The notes beneath the pieces are model-generated. The model did no database searches and was not told where the DNA came from. It saw nothing but the letters and a program-made list of their open reading frames with translations. A DNA stretch of 64,000 bases, taken from positions 3,906,001-3,970,000 of the forward strand of contig WOAB01000041.1 in NCBI GenBank assembly GCA_027886185.1, written 5' to 3'. The DNA is from Rheum nobile. Its lineage: Eukaryota; Streptophyta; Magnoliopsida; Caryophyllales; Polygonaceae. The translations under genes and the position numbers were made by a program. Numbering within the stretch: position 1 is the stretch's first letter; each line of letters opens with the position of its first letter. Positions 11,010-22,895 of this stretch are shown here, piece after piece.

Positions 11010-12480
11010 ATGGAAAAACTCGACGAGATCGTACTGGACCCTTCAAAGCCAAACCAAACGGTAAGGGTCGGGTCGGACTTGGACGACTCGACCAGACAAC
11101 AACTTCTTGATTTTCTTAGGATCAATGCCGATTGCTTCGCATGGTCGCATGAGGATATGGTCGGAATATCTCCAAACATTATTACGCATAAATTGAATGT
11201 AGATCCATCTCATCCCCCTGTTAAGCAAAAACGCAGGAAGTTTGCCCCTGAGCGGAACAAGATAATTGATGACGAAGTCAAGAGCTTATTGGAAACAGGG
11301 AAAATAAGAGAAGTCCATTATCCTGAGTGGCTAGCCAACGTGGTCGTAGTCCAGAAAAAGAACGGCAAGTGAAGAGTCTGCATCGACTTCACAGATCTCA
11401 ACAAGGCTTGTCCCAAAGACTCGTTCCCACTACCCCACATCGACGCCATGGTCGACGCCATAGCAGGGCACGCAATGCTTACCTTCATGGACGCTTTCAG
11501 CGGCTACAATCAAATCCTCATGGAACCCGACGATCAGGAAAAAACAACATTCGTCACTAGCCAAGGTATCTACTATTACAAAGTAATGCCCTTTGGCCTA
11601 AAAAATGCAGGGGCTACCTATCAACGACTAGTCAACAAGATGTTCAAAGATCAGATCGGAGACACGATGGAAGTCTACATATACGACATGTTGGTCAAGT
11701 CCAAAAAGAAAGAAGATCACATAGACCACCTACGCGACAACTTCGAGGTGCTCAAAAGGTACAATATGAAACTAAACCCTACTAAATGTTCCTTCAGAGT
11801 GTCATCAGGGAAGTTCTTAGGGTACATGGTGACACAAAGAGGAATAGAAGCCAGCCCAGAACAGATCAAGGCTCTCGTCAATCTTTGATCCCCCCGATGC
11901 ATCAAAGACGTATAAAAGCTCACGGGTCGGATAGCAGCTCTGAACAGATTCATCTCCAAATCATCCGACAAGTGCAAACCCTTCCACGACGCTCTCAGGA
12001 AAAACAAGTCCTTTCAATGGACGGAAGAACACAAAGCAGCGTTCCAGAACTTGAAAGAGTACCTGGCCAGTCCCATGTTACTGACCAAACCTAAAGGCGA
12101 CGAGCCCTTATTTCTATATCTTGAAGTGTCAGAATCAGTCGTAAGCAGAATACTGATTAGGGAAGAGGATGCCAAGCAGTCACCGATATACTATGTCAGT
12201 CGGACGCTGTTGCCAGCAGAAACAAGGTATTCGTCACTCGAGAAGCTCGTACTATCATTGGTAATGGCCTCGAACAAACTCAAACCCTATTTTGAATCAC
12301 ATACTATTATTGTCCGCACTAATCATCCCATGGGAGCAATCATGAGGAAACCCGAGTTTACAGGACGAATGACCAAATGGGCTATACACCTCAGTGGTTA
12401 CGACATCGAGTACGAGCCTAGGACAACGATCAAGTCGCAAGCCTTAGACGACTTTATGGCCAATTTCAGTCCGACCCTAG
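11010..12480 (+). pseudogene. Element B reverse transcriptase and RNase H, active site mutated
   Basis: RT blocks in order: KQKRRKFAPERN, RVCIDFTDLNKACPKD, FMDAFSGYNQI, VMPFGLKNAGATYQRLV and VYIYDMLVKSK. The last is normally YVDD/YIDD; here the first Asp is Tyr (TAC at 11682-11684), which would abolish polymerase activity. Further breaks: TGA at 11370-11372 (expected Trp), TGA near 11886 and TAA near 11916. RNase H follows (FLYLEVSESVVS, PIYYVSRTLLPAETRYSSLEK). All lie in one frame, so decay is by point mutation. Confidence 0.85.
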
Positions 12481-12529
12481 AGCAAGAAGCCACAAGAGAA
12501 GTAATACAACTGCTCGCTACAGAAGAAAC

Positions 12530-12960
12530 AGGTACATGGGAGCTCCACACAGATGGAGCGTCGAACTCTAGAGGATCGGGGCTAGGGGTCGTGCTGAAAT
12601 CGCCACAAGGGGACAAGATAGCTCAGGCCGTCAGATGCGAGTGGGATGCGACTAACAACGAAGCTGAATACTAAGCACTCATATTTAGACTCATCTTGGC
12701 TCGCGACCTAGGGGTCCGAGAGATCGAAGTCGTTTGTGAATCCTTGCTGGTCATAAACCAAATACAAGGATCGTATAGTGCTAAAGACGTCAGGATGATA
12801 GCCTACCTGGAGGTAGCCAAGAAGCTGATCGGACAATTCCAAGCATTCAACATTAGACAGGTACCCAGAGATTTTAACTCCCAAGCTGACGCACTTGCCA
12901 ATCTAGGATCCGTCCTAGACCCGAAGGAATTTCCGCACATACCATTGGCTCACATCATGA
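12530..12960 (+). pseudogene. Element B second RNase H (aRH type)
   Basis: A second RNase H-like domain: ELHTDGASNSRGSGLGVVL with an Asp, then NNEAEY with a Glu, then a CESLLVINQIQGSY segment and DFNSQADALANL with the last Asp. Such an archaeal-type RNase H after the normal one is a mark of Tat-group elements. TAA at 12672-12674 breaks it, apparently in place of a Glu codon (EAEY followed by ALI). Confidence 0.8.
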
Positions 12961-13059
12961 CGCCAGCCGTCCCTAAGACGTCCATCGAGTCAACGACACC
13001 GCTTGAAGAACTCGTCGCCATGGAAGTCGGCGGCCGACCAGAAGAAGACATCATCGACA

Positions 13060-14305
13060 ACAATGACGATTGGATGCTACCTTACATCAGATGGTTGAAA
13101 GACGGCATTCTGCCCGACGACAAAACAGAAGCAAAGCGGCTCAAGGTACAAGCACTCTCTTTCGATATCATAGATAACATCTTGTACAAAAGATCTGTCA
13201 TAGGGCTACTCCTACGATGCCTCAAGACCTCCGAGGTCGGACGCATCCTACAATCGCTACACGAAGGAGAGTGTGGGAATCATACTGGAGGACGAAGCCT
13301 CTCGGGAAAAGCCCTACGAAACGGGTACTACTGGCCGACGATGAACAAGGACGCTATGGACTACACCAAAAAGTGCGACGCCTATCAGCGGCATGCACCC
13401 GTCCATCACCAACCTTCAAAGCTCCTCCATCCGACTTTGGCTCCATGGCCCTTTATGAGATGGGGGATGGACATCGCCGGGAAGCTCCCTCCCGCGTCGG
13501 GTCAAAGAGTCTTCTTCCTCGCCATGACGGACTACTTCTCTAAGTGGATCGAAGCCAAAGCCTACAGAGAGGTAAAAGATCAACACGTCATTTCATTCAT
13601 AAAACGCAATATCTTGTGCAGATTTGGCATCCCATCAGAAATCGTGTGCGACAACGGTTCCCAATTCATCAGTCATAAGACTCGAGCCTTCTGCGACCAA
13701 TGGAACATCAAGTTGGTCACGTCCACACCTCGGTATCCTCAATCTAACGGACATGCCGAGTCTAGCAATAAAATAATTATCAGCAATCTCAAGAAACGCC
13801 TCACTGGGGCTAAGGGCAAATGGGCCGACGAACTCCCATACATTCTCTGGTCCGACAGAACTACTCCAAAAAATCGACCGGACAATCGCCTTTTTCCCTC
13901 GTCTACGGGAGTGAGGCAGTCATTCCGGCCGAGTTACTGGTTCCGACCGCCCGTTGCAACCTCCAAACGAGCAAGCAAAACGATATTGAATTGGCTCATA
14001 ACCTAGACACAGTGGACGAGATCAGAGAAAAAGCTCGAATCAGGATGGTCAGATTTCAACAACAGGTCGCAAGGAGCTACAACAAGAACGTCAGGATCAA
14101 GGCATTCACAGTCGGAGATTGGGTCCTTAGGAAAACCTTCCAGAACACCAAGAATCCATCCGACGGAAAACTCGCACCACAATGGGAAGGACCCTACTTG
14201 ATCACCAAAGTGGTCGGACAGGGAGCGTATCAATTAGAAGACAAAGTCGGACAACCAATTCCAAGAAGTTGGAACGCGGCACATCTAAAGCTATATCATT
14301 TCTGA
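13060..14305 (+). pseudogene. Element B integrase
   Basis: Zinc-binding region LHEGECGNHTGG with later KKCDAYQ (the second Cys of the usual CDACQ is Tyr). The catalytic core has GMDIAG, CDNGSQF and GHAESSNK, the D-D-E triad in order. A frameshift near 13855 moves the C-terminal part to another frame (QSPFSLVYGSEAVIP to WNAAHLKLYHF, ending at 14305). The C-terminal GPYLI motif matches other Ty3/Gypsy integrases. It would insert cDNA; dead here. Confidence 0.85.
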
Positions 14306-15029
14306 ACTGACAAGGTAAGACACTACAAAAACTCGCACATCGCTTATTATTGCATGCACATCTCTATCTTCCTTTACAAACTATCATTTGACACTAAGTG
14401 AGGACCTCATCCTTACAAAAACACGAATGCAGAACTGCATTGACACATACATTGGATCCAGTCATCCGCAAAAAGCGCTTACATTACACTATCGATCGGA
14501 ACACGGAGAGATGAATAACACATGCACGTCGGCACACCGCCTGCCTTATACAAAACATAAGGTATGACACCTTATTACATTCACGCAATAGAAACATATT
14601 GCTTACCTCCCCGGCATAAAGTCATGACTAACACATACACAAACATTTACAGGCCTATTTTACACATATACATACGGGGAGCCCCACTCGACGGAGCACA
14701 CGGGCGAAACCGACACTCCAAACACAAAATGTTATCGACAATCCCCTTGGATGTCTGACGACATGTACGAAACAAGCAAACATACGATCTTATATGTAAA
14801 GACAAATTGCATTGAATAAAAACACGAGCATTTTTATACAAAATACGCGACCCGCGATGGTGGACGGGTCGCCAAAACATATTGTCTGCCTACACATCTG
14901 TAGGACTTCATCAAGCATTCACTTAAAAACATTCTGCGACCCGCGATGGTGGATGGGTCGCCAAAAATACCAAATGTCTAAACCCACGCACTAGTGGGAC
15001 AACGAGTCAAACTACGCAAGAAAAACAAA
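14306..15029. repeat. Element B spacer with duplicated hairpin between convergent ORFs
   Basis: Non-coding gap between the end of pol (plus) and the end of the antisense ORF (minus). About 26 bp occurs twice, at 14847-14872 and 14936-14961, differing at one base inside; each has the inverted ends GCGACCC and GGGTCGC, so each can form a 7-bp stem. About 25 further bases after each copy are loosely similar. They sit where two converging transcripts would end. Confidence 0.6.
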
Positions 15030-17014
15030 TCAGGCATCGGGGACAACGGCCTTACCTTCGATAGGGGCTGGCTCTAGAGAGGCTACACCATCAGTCGGCT
15101 CAACGTCGCCAGAATGGGCCTCGTCCTCGCCAGCGTCCTCATCCATGGCCTCCTCTCCGACGCCAGCCAAGCGAAACAACTCCTGACCAGGATTTCCCTT
15201 CGGAAACATGGAGCCTAGAGTCTCCTTTTCTGCCTTTAAGTCCCAGAGCTCATGCTTGCCTTCATCGAACTCTTCGATCATCTCGACACGCGACTTCAGT
15301 GCATAAAAAGCACCGACATCGCCTGCGATCTGACCAACAACAATCCGAGCCTGCTTCACCTCTTCCTCAACGCCTGATCGGCTCTCCTCAAACTCTTTCC
15401 GACTCACAACCAGCTCCTCTTGGCAACTCTTTAACTCCCTTGTAAGGCGACGCTCAGTCTCACGACAACGGCTCTCCGCTCCCTCTAGTTTGGTCCTCAA
15501 GGACGCAAGGTCGGACTCTGTCCTAGCAACCCTTTCCTCAGCCTTGGCGACCATTGTCTTGACACCAGAATAGGCCCCCAAGAGATACTGGAAAGTCTGA
15601 AATCTCACACGATAATGCAACACATAGTCAGAAGACATGGCCAAACGAAAGAAAAAGAGAAAAAGCACAAACAGAGGGCAACTCACCCTCCACGCGGAGC
15701 ATCCTGCTTCACCAATGCAGTCCAAAGGGGAAACATCATCGACTTCCGATTTCAAAGTCAGATCCTGAGCACGGAAGAGATCGGTAATCAATTGACCGAC
15801 TGCGCCAATCTTGCCGATCCCCTCGGCAGTCGCCTCCTTCTTCCTAGGGATCTCCTCCACTTTGACATCATCAGACTGAACATCCGCCTTCCTCTTAGAA
15901 CCAACTTTGGCTGGAAGCGCCGAGTCCGCCGGAACAGACTTACTCGATGCGGCTTTGGCCGCCGCCTTCCTTTGCTCAATCAAACCTTTCCCAGACGCTC
16001 CCTTTAAACGAGCACTCGCTCGACCACCAGGGGAAGATGGCACCACAAGACGAAGCAAAAATCTTAAAACACATGACAAAGTGAAAAAGAACAGAAAGAA
16101 TTCTCAGGGTCGAGAGCTCACCCTTGGCACGAGATGATGAAATAGTCGACATGACTTCTTGACCAGAAGGAGGTGCTGACAACAGGTTGACGTTGGTAAA
16201 ACTCCTCTCCGACGCTGGAACACCCAGGACAATCTTGGACAGACCTTCCGACCGAGCGCTCACCTCCAAATCTTCTGGCTCAGGAAATACGAAAAAGAAA
16301 AGTTAAAGCAAAGAGTTAAGACACATAAACAAACAAAAAAGAAGACAAATACATACTCTCAACTCGCCACTCCGTCAACAGGAACGAACATTCTCCCCCC
16401 TTCTCCAGAGAAGAACGTTCGACAAAGAAGAACTTCGACCCCCATCCGCGGTCGTTGACATCAAGATTCTGCACCAAAGGCTTCCGACCATGTCGGATAC
16501 GTAACTGAACACGAGAGGAACTCTTCGACCCTAAGAAATAGTTGTACCACAAAGCATCAAAATCAAAACCAGCCCTAGATCGGATGTTCACAAGGTCCAA
16601 GACCCTGAGAACCCTTCACGCTTGTGGCATCACCTGACACGGCGCCAACGCCAGAGCAGCCAAGAAATCCCTAACGAGGGGAGAGAAAGGAAACTTATGT
16701 CCTATTCGAAACGGATATGCATAGAAACAAACCCATCCTTCATATCGAGCATCGGCCCTCTTGTCCGGGTGAGGCAGCCTGGCGACCGCCTCCGGCGGAA
16801 AGCCTCCAACTTGAAGAATTTGCTCCAACTCCGCCTGGGACATGGTGCTTGTCAGAGCGTCCGATTCTTTCAGAATGAAGAGGGGAGGAGCTTCGCCCTC
16901 GCGCGAATCAGAGAGAGTCTTCGACGACTCGGAAGCTTCACTATAAACCATTTCAAGAACGAAAAAAGAAGAAAATCGAAAAGCTATGGCTAAAGAGGCT
17001 GGAAGACTTACCAA
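15030..17014 (-). pseudogene. Element B antisense ORF, Transposase_28-like
   Basis: A spliced-looking gene on the strand opposite to pol. The first exon (start ATG 17014 or 16954; to about 16357, donor GTATGT) encodes EGWVCFYAYPFRIGHKFPF and later LVNIRSRAGFDFDALWYNYF, the style of the plant gypsy-associated Transposase_28 family (PF04195, from memory). A TAG near 16616 breaks it. Later exons lie at about 16303-16135, 15990-15689 (basic, KRKADVQ, KKEATAEG) and 15601-15030. The last has a long coiled coil (residues like RVARTESDLASLRTKLEGAE) and an acidic tail. Antisense ORFs here are known in Tat relatives; their job is not established. Confidence 0.65.
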
Positions 17015-17238
17015 AGAAGCTTGCGAGAGAAGATGAAGTGAAGTCTAATCGCTCCCCTCTGCTCCAAATTTATGGAGGGAAATGATGGTCTGCAGAGGAG
17101 TCGCATCGTGCTCCGATCTTGCGCCACGTAGCCCTGGGCAACTGCGTCAAAAAAGGATGGTGAAGATCGTGTATGGAGAAGTTGCCTCGGATTCCGCTTA
17201 CTTGCCTAAACCGCAAGCCCAAGGCAACTTGGGGCTAT
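17015..17238 (+). other. Element B 3' untranslated region and polypurine tract
   Basis: Region between the antisense ORF start and the 3' LTR. It would hold the promoter of the antisense gene. AACTTGGGGCTAT just before the LTR (17226-17238) is a purine-rich plus-strand primer candidate. No other structure seen. Confidence 0.5.
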
Positions 17239-17909
17239 TGTTGGGCCTGACATCCCTTGGGAAGGTGGATCGAGCAAGACAAGCCCAGGCCCACGACGGA
17301 TCGGAAGAACATAAGAGAAACCCAGAGAAGGCGACGAGGCTTCTCCAGTCGAACGTCCTCCGACAAGATCGCGAAGATCCCGCCAAGCATTAAATGCCAG
17401 GATTGATCAACGGCCACAACATTTACACAACACCATAATAGCAGCAATTAGTGACAGAATCTCCGTAATTAAATCCCGGCGTTGAAGATAAGGATGAGAT
17501 CGAAATATAACGGTCAGAGGCACGAAGAACTTACCATATATGGACGAAAAAGAAGATAAGATGGGGACGGATACAAGCACGTTACACACTGAACATTCTC
17601 ATTCAGAAACAAAACAGAACAACACTTTCACTGCCCGTCTAGCTCTCCAGCAATCACCCCCGCTTATTCGCCACCGGTCGCAACCTAAGAATTACCGGTC
17701 GAATCCAATAAGATCACTTTGCCTTATTACGATAAGTTGTATCTCGATTCAATCCGATTAATATATTATCTAATAAAATCATTTCGCTATTCTGCATTTA
17801 CTCTTTGCTTGTCTATTATCTATTTGGTTTGGATTGTTTTCTATCACCCGATCGACTAGTTACCCCGTCTAAGGCGATTTAGGTCGTCCGATCTTTTCGT
17901 CCCAAAACA
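17239..17909 (+). repeat. Element B 3' LTR
   Basis: 671 bp, TGTTGGGCC to CCCAAAACA, followed by TSD GGTTC. It contains the uninterrupted GCTTATTCGCC target into which C inserted in the 5' copy. Confidence 0.95.
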
Positions 17910-17925
17910 GGTTCCGACCCCGAAA

Positions 17926-19266
17926 CTAGGCCGAAAAAAGATCGGGAAAACGACTAAGCATATCATCTTCAGTCTCCCAGGTTTCCCAAGTAACCTCTTT
18001 AGATCCAGCCTTGGACTAAAGAATCCGTACCAATGGTACTACCTTGTTCCGTAATTGCTTCTCGCGACGTTCGAGAATACGCACAGGTATCTCCTCGTAG
18101 GTACCATTTGCCTGAATCTCGATGTCTTCATAACTCAGCACATGAGATGCATCTGGCACGTACTTTCTCAACAAGGATACGTGGAACACGTTATGCACTG
18201 GATGTGCCGACGGCGGCAATTCCAAATGATACGCTAGAGACCCCACCCTGTCAAGGATCTCAAACGGTCCCACGTAGCGAGGGTTAAGCTTCCCACGCTT
18301 GCCGAACCTGAACACTCCCTTGGATGGCGACACCCTGACAAATAGCTTGTCACCAACCTTGAACTCGACATTCCTGCATTTCAGATCTGCATAAGACTTT
18401 TGTCGACTATGAGCTGTCAACATTCTCTGTATGATCAACGCAATGTCCGAGGCAGTCCTTTTGACTAACTCTGGTCCGAGCAGAACCTTGTCGGCATTCT
18501 CATCCCAACAAATTGGAGATCTGCACTTCCGACCGTACAAAGCCTCGAATGGAGCCATCTTAATGGTAGCATGCCAGCTATTGTTGTACATGAACTCAAT
18601 CAGACTTAGGCTGTTCTCCCAGCTAGTCGGACGATCAAGTACGCAAGCTCTCAGCATATCTTCCAATGTCTGGATGATCCTCTCAGACTGTCCATCCGTC
18701 TGAGGATGAAACGCAGTACTGAACCTCAACTCGGTTCCCATGGCCTTGTGGAGTTCCTTCCAGAATCTCGACATGAATTGACCATCATGATCTGATACAA
18801 TGGTCTTTGGTGTACCATACAAACGGACAATCTCGTGTAGGAGCACTTCCGATAGCTTCTGGGTTCCCCATGTTGACTTGATAGCCACGAAGTGAGCACT
18901 CTTCATGAGCCTGTCAATGATTACCCATATCGCATCCTTTTGACTCTGAGTCTTTGGTAACCCTGTGACGAAATCCATAGCGATATCCTCCCATTTCCAC
19001 TCTGGCCCTGGAAGAGGTAGCAATTCACCACCTGGTCTACGGTGTTCTATCTTGACTTTCTGACAGGTCAAGCATTTCGCCACAAATTCCGCTACATCCC
19101 ACTTCATGTTGGGCCACCAGAATTTCTTCTTGAGATCCTTGTACATCTTACTAGAGCCTAGATGTACAGAATAAGCTGATGAATGGGCCTCCTTCATCAC
19201 CAACTGGAGAAGACCATCAACGTCAGGCACACAAATCCGGTCCTGAAACCAGAGTGATCCATCCTC
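17926..19266 (-). pseudogene. Element A integrase with chromodomain-like tail
   Basis: Zinc-binding HHCC (H at EAHSSAYSVHLG, then KCLTCQKVK), catalytic triad MDFVTGLP, SDHDGQF and QSERIIQ, then GKLNPRYVGPFEIL. The C-terminus (PVRILERREKQLRNKVVPLV, then EVTWETEDDM) is chromodomain-like, the mark of chromoviruses, which direct insertion to marked chromatin. TAG near 18015 interrupts the chromodomain; the true end is the TAG at 17926-17928, next to the TSD of B. Another TAG (near 19267) separates it from the preceding frame. Confidence 0.88.
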
Positions 19267-20800
19267 CTAAATCATGAATCCGGGAGCTTTCCCGTCCATC
19301 ACTTCGCTGCTTAGCTTTACCAAGACCACGTCGTCAACCTGCTTTTCCCTGATTTGATCAAGTAGCGTAGCCTGAATCTCTAGCATACTCAGGTATCCTC
19401 GACACTGATCGTACAAGACTTCAATCTCACACAACCCTTGGTTCAGCTTGGTCTGAGCAGTGAGTAGAGCCACTACAGTCTCGTGCGGCGTCTTTCGGCT
19501 CAATGCATTGGCTACTATATTAGCCTTGCCCGGATGATACAGCAACTCGATGTCGTAGTCTTTGAGTAGCTCCAACCAGCGACGTTGTCTCATATTCAAT
19601 TCCTTCTGAGTGAACACATACTTGAGACTCTTATGATCGGTGAAGACTTGGCACCTCACACCGTAGAGATAGTGCCTCCAAATCTTCAACGCAAATACTA
19701 CAGCTGCTAACTCCAGATCATGCGTCGGATAGTTTGCCTCATAGGTTTTCAATTGCCGAGATGCGTACGCAATAACTTTTCCTTTCTACATCAGTACACA
19801 TCCTAACCCATGCTTTGAAGCATCACTATAGACCACATAACCATCAGTTCCTTCTGGTAGCGCTAACACTGGTGCAGAGGTCAGACACTTCTTCAACTTT
19901 TGAAAAATGGCCTCAGACTTGTCATCCCAGACAAACTTCTTGTGGACTTTGCGGAGTAAACCGGTCATAGGTAGAGCAATCTTAGAAAATCCCTCCATGA
20001 ACCGTCTATAATATCCAGCGAGTCCTAAGAAACTGCACACCTCCTTCACATTCTGAGGCCGCTTCCAGTCAGCTACCGCTTCAATCTTCTGGGGATCAAC
20101 CATAACCCCATCCTCATTGATCACATGGCCTAAGAAAGCCACTTCTTTGATCCAGAAGTCACACTTAGACAACTTTGCATACAACTCATTCTGTCTAAGG
20201 ACTGACAAGGTGATCCGAAGATGTTCCTCGTGAGCCTCCTCACTCGGGGAATAGATCAAAATATCGTCGATGAAGACCACCATAAACTTATCCAGGTATT
20301 GGTGGAAACATCGATGTATCAGATCCATGAAGACCGCCAGAGCATTTGTAAGGCCAAATGGCATGACTACGAACTCATAGTGGCCATACCTCGTCCGGAA
20401 AGCAGTCCTCGAAACGTCTTCCTCATGAATCCTGAGCTGATGGTAACCAGATCTCAGATCGATCTTGGAAAAGACTTTTGCTCCTTGCAATTGATCCAAC
20501 AGATCATCAATCCTCGGCAACGGATACTTATTCTTGATCGTGACTTTATTCAACTCTCGATAGTCAATACAAAGTCGGAACGATCCATCCTTCTTTTTGA
20601 CGAACAAAACTGGAGCGCCCCAAGGTGATGTACTCGGCCTTATATATCCTTTATCAAGAAGGTCATCGAGTTGTTTCTTCAACTCTTGCATCTCAGCTGG
20701 AGCCATCCGGTACGGTGCCTTAGAGATTAGCGCGGTACCAGGCTCGAGATCAATGGTAAACTCCACGTTACGATTCGGGGGTAAACTGGGAATCTCCGTC
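19267..20800 (-). pseudogene. Element A reverse transcriptase and RNase H
   Basis: RT motifs in order: YRMAPAEMQELK, FRLCIDYRELNKVTIKN, FSKIDLRSGYHQLRI, VVMPFGLTNALAVFMDL and VVFIDDILIYS (FIDD at about 20263-20274, intact). RNase H: VVYSDASKHGLGCVLM, a TAG (near 19785) where relatives have Gln, then KVIAYASRQLKTYEANYPTHDLE and VFTDHKSLKY. Everything is in the frame of gag and integrase, so only the stops disable it. Confidence 0.9.
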
Positions 20801-20989
20801 GGAAAGACATCCGGAAATTCGCGAATGCCCGGAATATCAAGAACTGACGGCTCATCTTTCTTGGGTTTATCCAGATAGCACAGGTACCTGACACATCCTT
20901 GTCGAAGTAGCTTATACGCAACCATCACATTGATGAGCTTGCCGTTATCAGCGTCATTTCGACCCTTGAACTTGCATACAAACTGGCCC

Positions 20990-21460
20990 CCAGATGAAAC
21001 TATCACAGTCCTTGAACTGAAATCGATCACCGCTCCATGACGCGTCAGCCAATCCATACCGAGAATAATGTCGTATAGAGCCATGGCTATACAGATCAAA
21101 TCTGCTTCGAACTTCCTACCCTAAATTATAATCAGAAATTCTGACAGACGCTTGGATCCTACTAAATGGTCACCATTAGGAAGATTGACTACGAAAGGCT
21201 CACAAGCCTCATTGCATACTAAACCTAGTTTACTTACGCAACTTTTCGAGATGAAAGAATGAGTAGCACCCGAATCAAAAAGTATATACACAGAAGTAGA
21301 ATGGAGGTATAGAGTACCTTGAGCAGTAGGAGCATTTGGTCCATCAGCCTCACGCATCTCGTAGAGTCGCTGACCTTGACCTCCTGAAGCAGCTGGGGCT
21401 TTTCCCTTGTTCTGCGCAGTTGTCTGTGCCGAAGGGCTAGGAGCCTCCACTGGTCTGAAT
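20990..21460 (-). pseudogene. Element A aspartic protease
   Basis: Active site ILFDSGATHSFIS (Asp codon at 21274-21276) and later DIILGMDWLTRH, the usual pair in Tekay-type proteases. A TAG at about 21121 interrupts it; the homologous fragment in element F (44400-44430, minus) has CAG at exactly this codon. Confidence 0.88.
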
Positions 21461-22647
21461 CTGGGTCGGTTGTTATGACTAACTGACCCTTGCTGTGATT
21501 CAGCTTCTTTCTGTCTCCTCTGCGGACAAAATATCTACAAGTGCCCCTCCTTCCCGCAGCCAAAGCACGTCTTCCTCCCCTTCAGACACTCATTGCTCTT
21601 GTGCCCGGGTGTACCACAATTGTAGCACTGGATCAGATTATTGCCCTGACCCGAACGTTGCGTAGACCCTCCATGAGTCATCTCTGTTCTCGCCCGACCA
21701 GATTTGGCAAAGTTTGACGGCGGCGCGGGTCGCTTGAACCCACTTGCCTGAGGCTGGCTCTGTGCCGGTCTCTGGCGATTGCGCTTCTTAGCCGACTCCT
21801 CCAGAGTCACCTCTAATTTATAGGCAGCATCCACGTACTGCTCCAGAGTAGAGCATCCGTGGCGCACCATCAGTGGCTTGATGTCCGGATTCATCCACTC
21901 ATGGAAATGCCAGATTTTCTGCTCATCACTGGACACTTCCGGCCTAGCGTACTGCAACAGGTGATTGAACTTGGCCGTAAGCTCAGTCACTTTGAATCCA
22001 TCCATCCTCGGATAGAGAAACTCCTTATGCGTCTCTTCCCTCATAGCTCGGGAAAAGAATCGATCAGTCATCTTCGCCTTAAACATTCCCCAGTTCAACC
22101 TAGGGTGATCAGCTAGACCGGTGCCTTCCCACCATTCACTAGCCACCTCCTTCAGTTGAAGGGAAGCAATGTGCACCTTCTCCGCTTCAGTGCACTCGAC
22201 GTTTCTGAACAGTCGTTCCATGTGCGAGAACCAATATGCCACTCTGACTGGCTCTCCCTTCCCATCATAGCTGTCAGGCCTCATAGAGCTAATGCACTTC
22301 AGTGCTCGACCATAATTGCCTCTGTTCCTGACTGCATCCTCATGGGGTACATGGACAGCTGGATCCTCGAATCTAGGAACCACAGGAGGAATTGGCACAC
22401 CTTGTGCCTGAGGCGCGATTGGTCGCATAATATCGGTGAATGCTTGCATCACAATCCCCCGAATAGCCTCAATTGCCGCAACATCGAAAATAACTGAAGC
22501 GTTGACCGGAACTTGGTCGTTGCCCACTATATTGTTGTGAGAAACAGACTCGTTCTCAGCCAATGGATTCGCGGTATTCCCTAGATTCAGTCTGGGGTTG
22601 TTGCTTGGCCCAACACCAACACGAATGGTGTTCCTTATGTTCACCAT
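21461..22647 (-). pseudogene. gag: Element A gag
   Basis: Likely start is ATG 22647, directly after a CAG that could be a splice acceptor; the frame is open further upstream. Capsid-type motifs include AYWFSHMERLF, WWEGTGLADHPRLNWGMFK and ALK..SSMRPDSYDGKG. A basic linker follows, then two zinc knuckles: CYNCGTPGHKSNEC and CFGCGKEGHL with a TAG before its last part (21535-21537). Gag forms the particle; gag and pol are one continuous frame here. Confidence 0.88.
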
Positions 22648-22895
22648 CTGTTTACCGATCAAATTCCAAGTATTTCGCAACATTAATATCATCTCAACAT
22701 GCATATCGTATAAAATTGACTCGGAATAGATCAACTGGTAAACCTTCATTGATGAACTGAAACTGCGTTTGAAAGGGTTACATGGGAAAATTCTTCCAAG
22801 CGACAAGGCAAAATTGCTTGGAGAATACAATGCTATCAAAACGAAACAACCGAAATACTAGAAAAGAAAAACGCTAAACTTAACACCGGCCCCCA

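Larger units (their letters stand above)
1377..17909 (+). mobile_element. Element B: Tat-like Ty3/Gypsy retrotransposon with antisense ORF
   Basis: Flanked by the 5-bp TSD GGTTC (1372-1376 and 17910-17914). LTRs of about 671 bp start TGTTGGGCC and end CCCAAAACA. The plus strand codes for gag, protease, RT, RNase H, a second RNase H and integrase; a spliced-looking antisense ORF lies between pol and the 3' LTR. Two RNase H domains and the antisense ORF are known traits of the plant Tat group (Retand/Grande type). Many stops, two frameshifts and a mutated RT active site show it is inactive. Its 5' LTR is split by element C. It lies in A between the end of pol and the 3' LTR. Confidence 0.94.

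Noticed and set aside
14847..14961. CRISPR-like direct repeats
   Set aside because: Only two units in a eukaryotic retrotransposon; no array and no cas genes.
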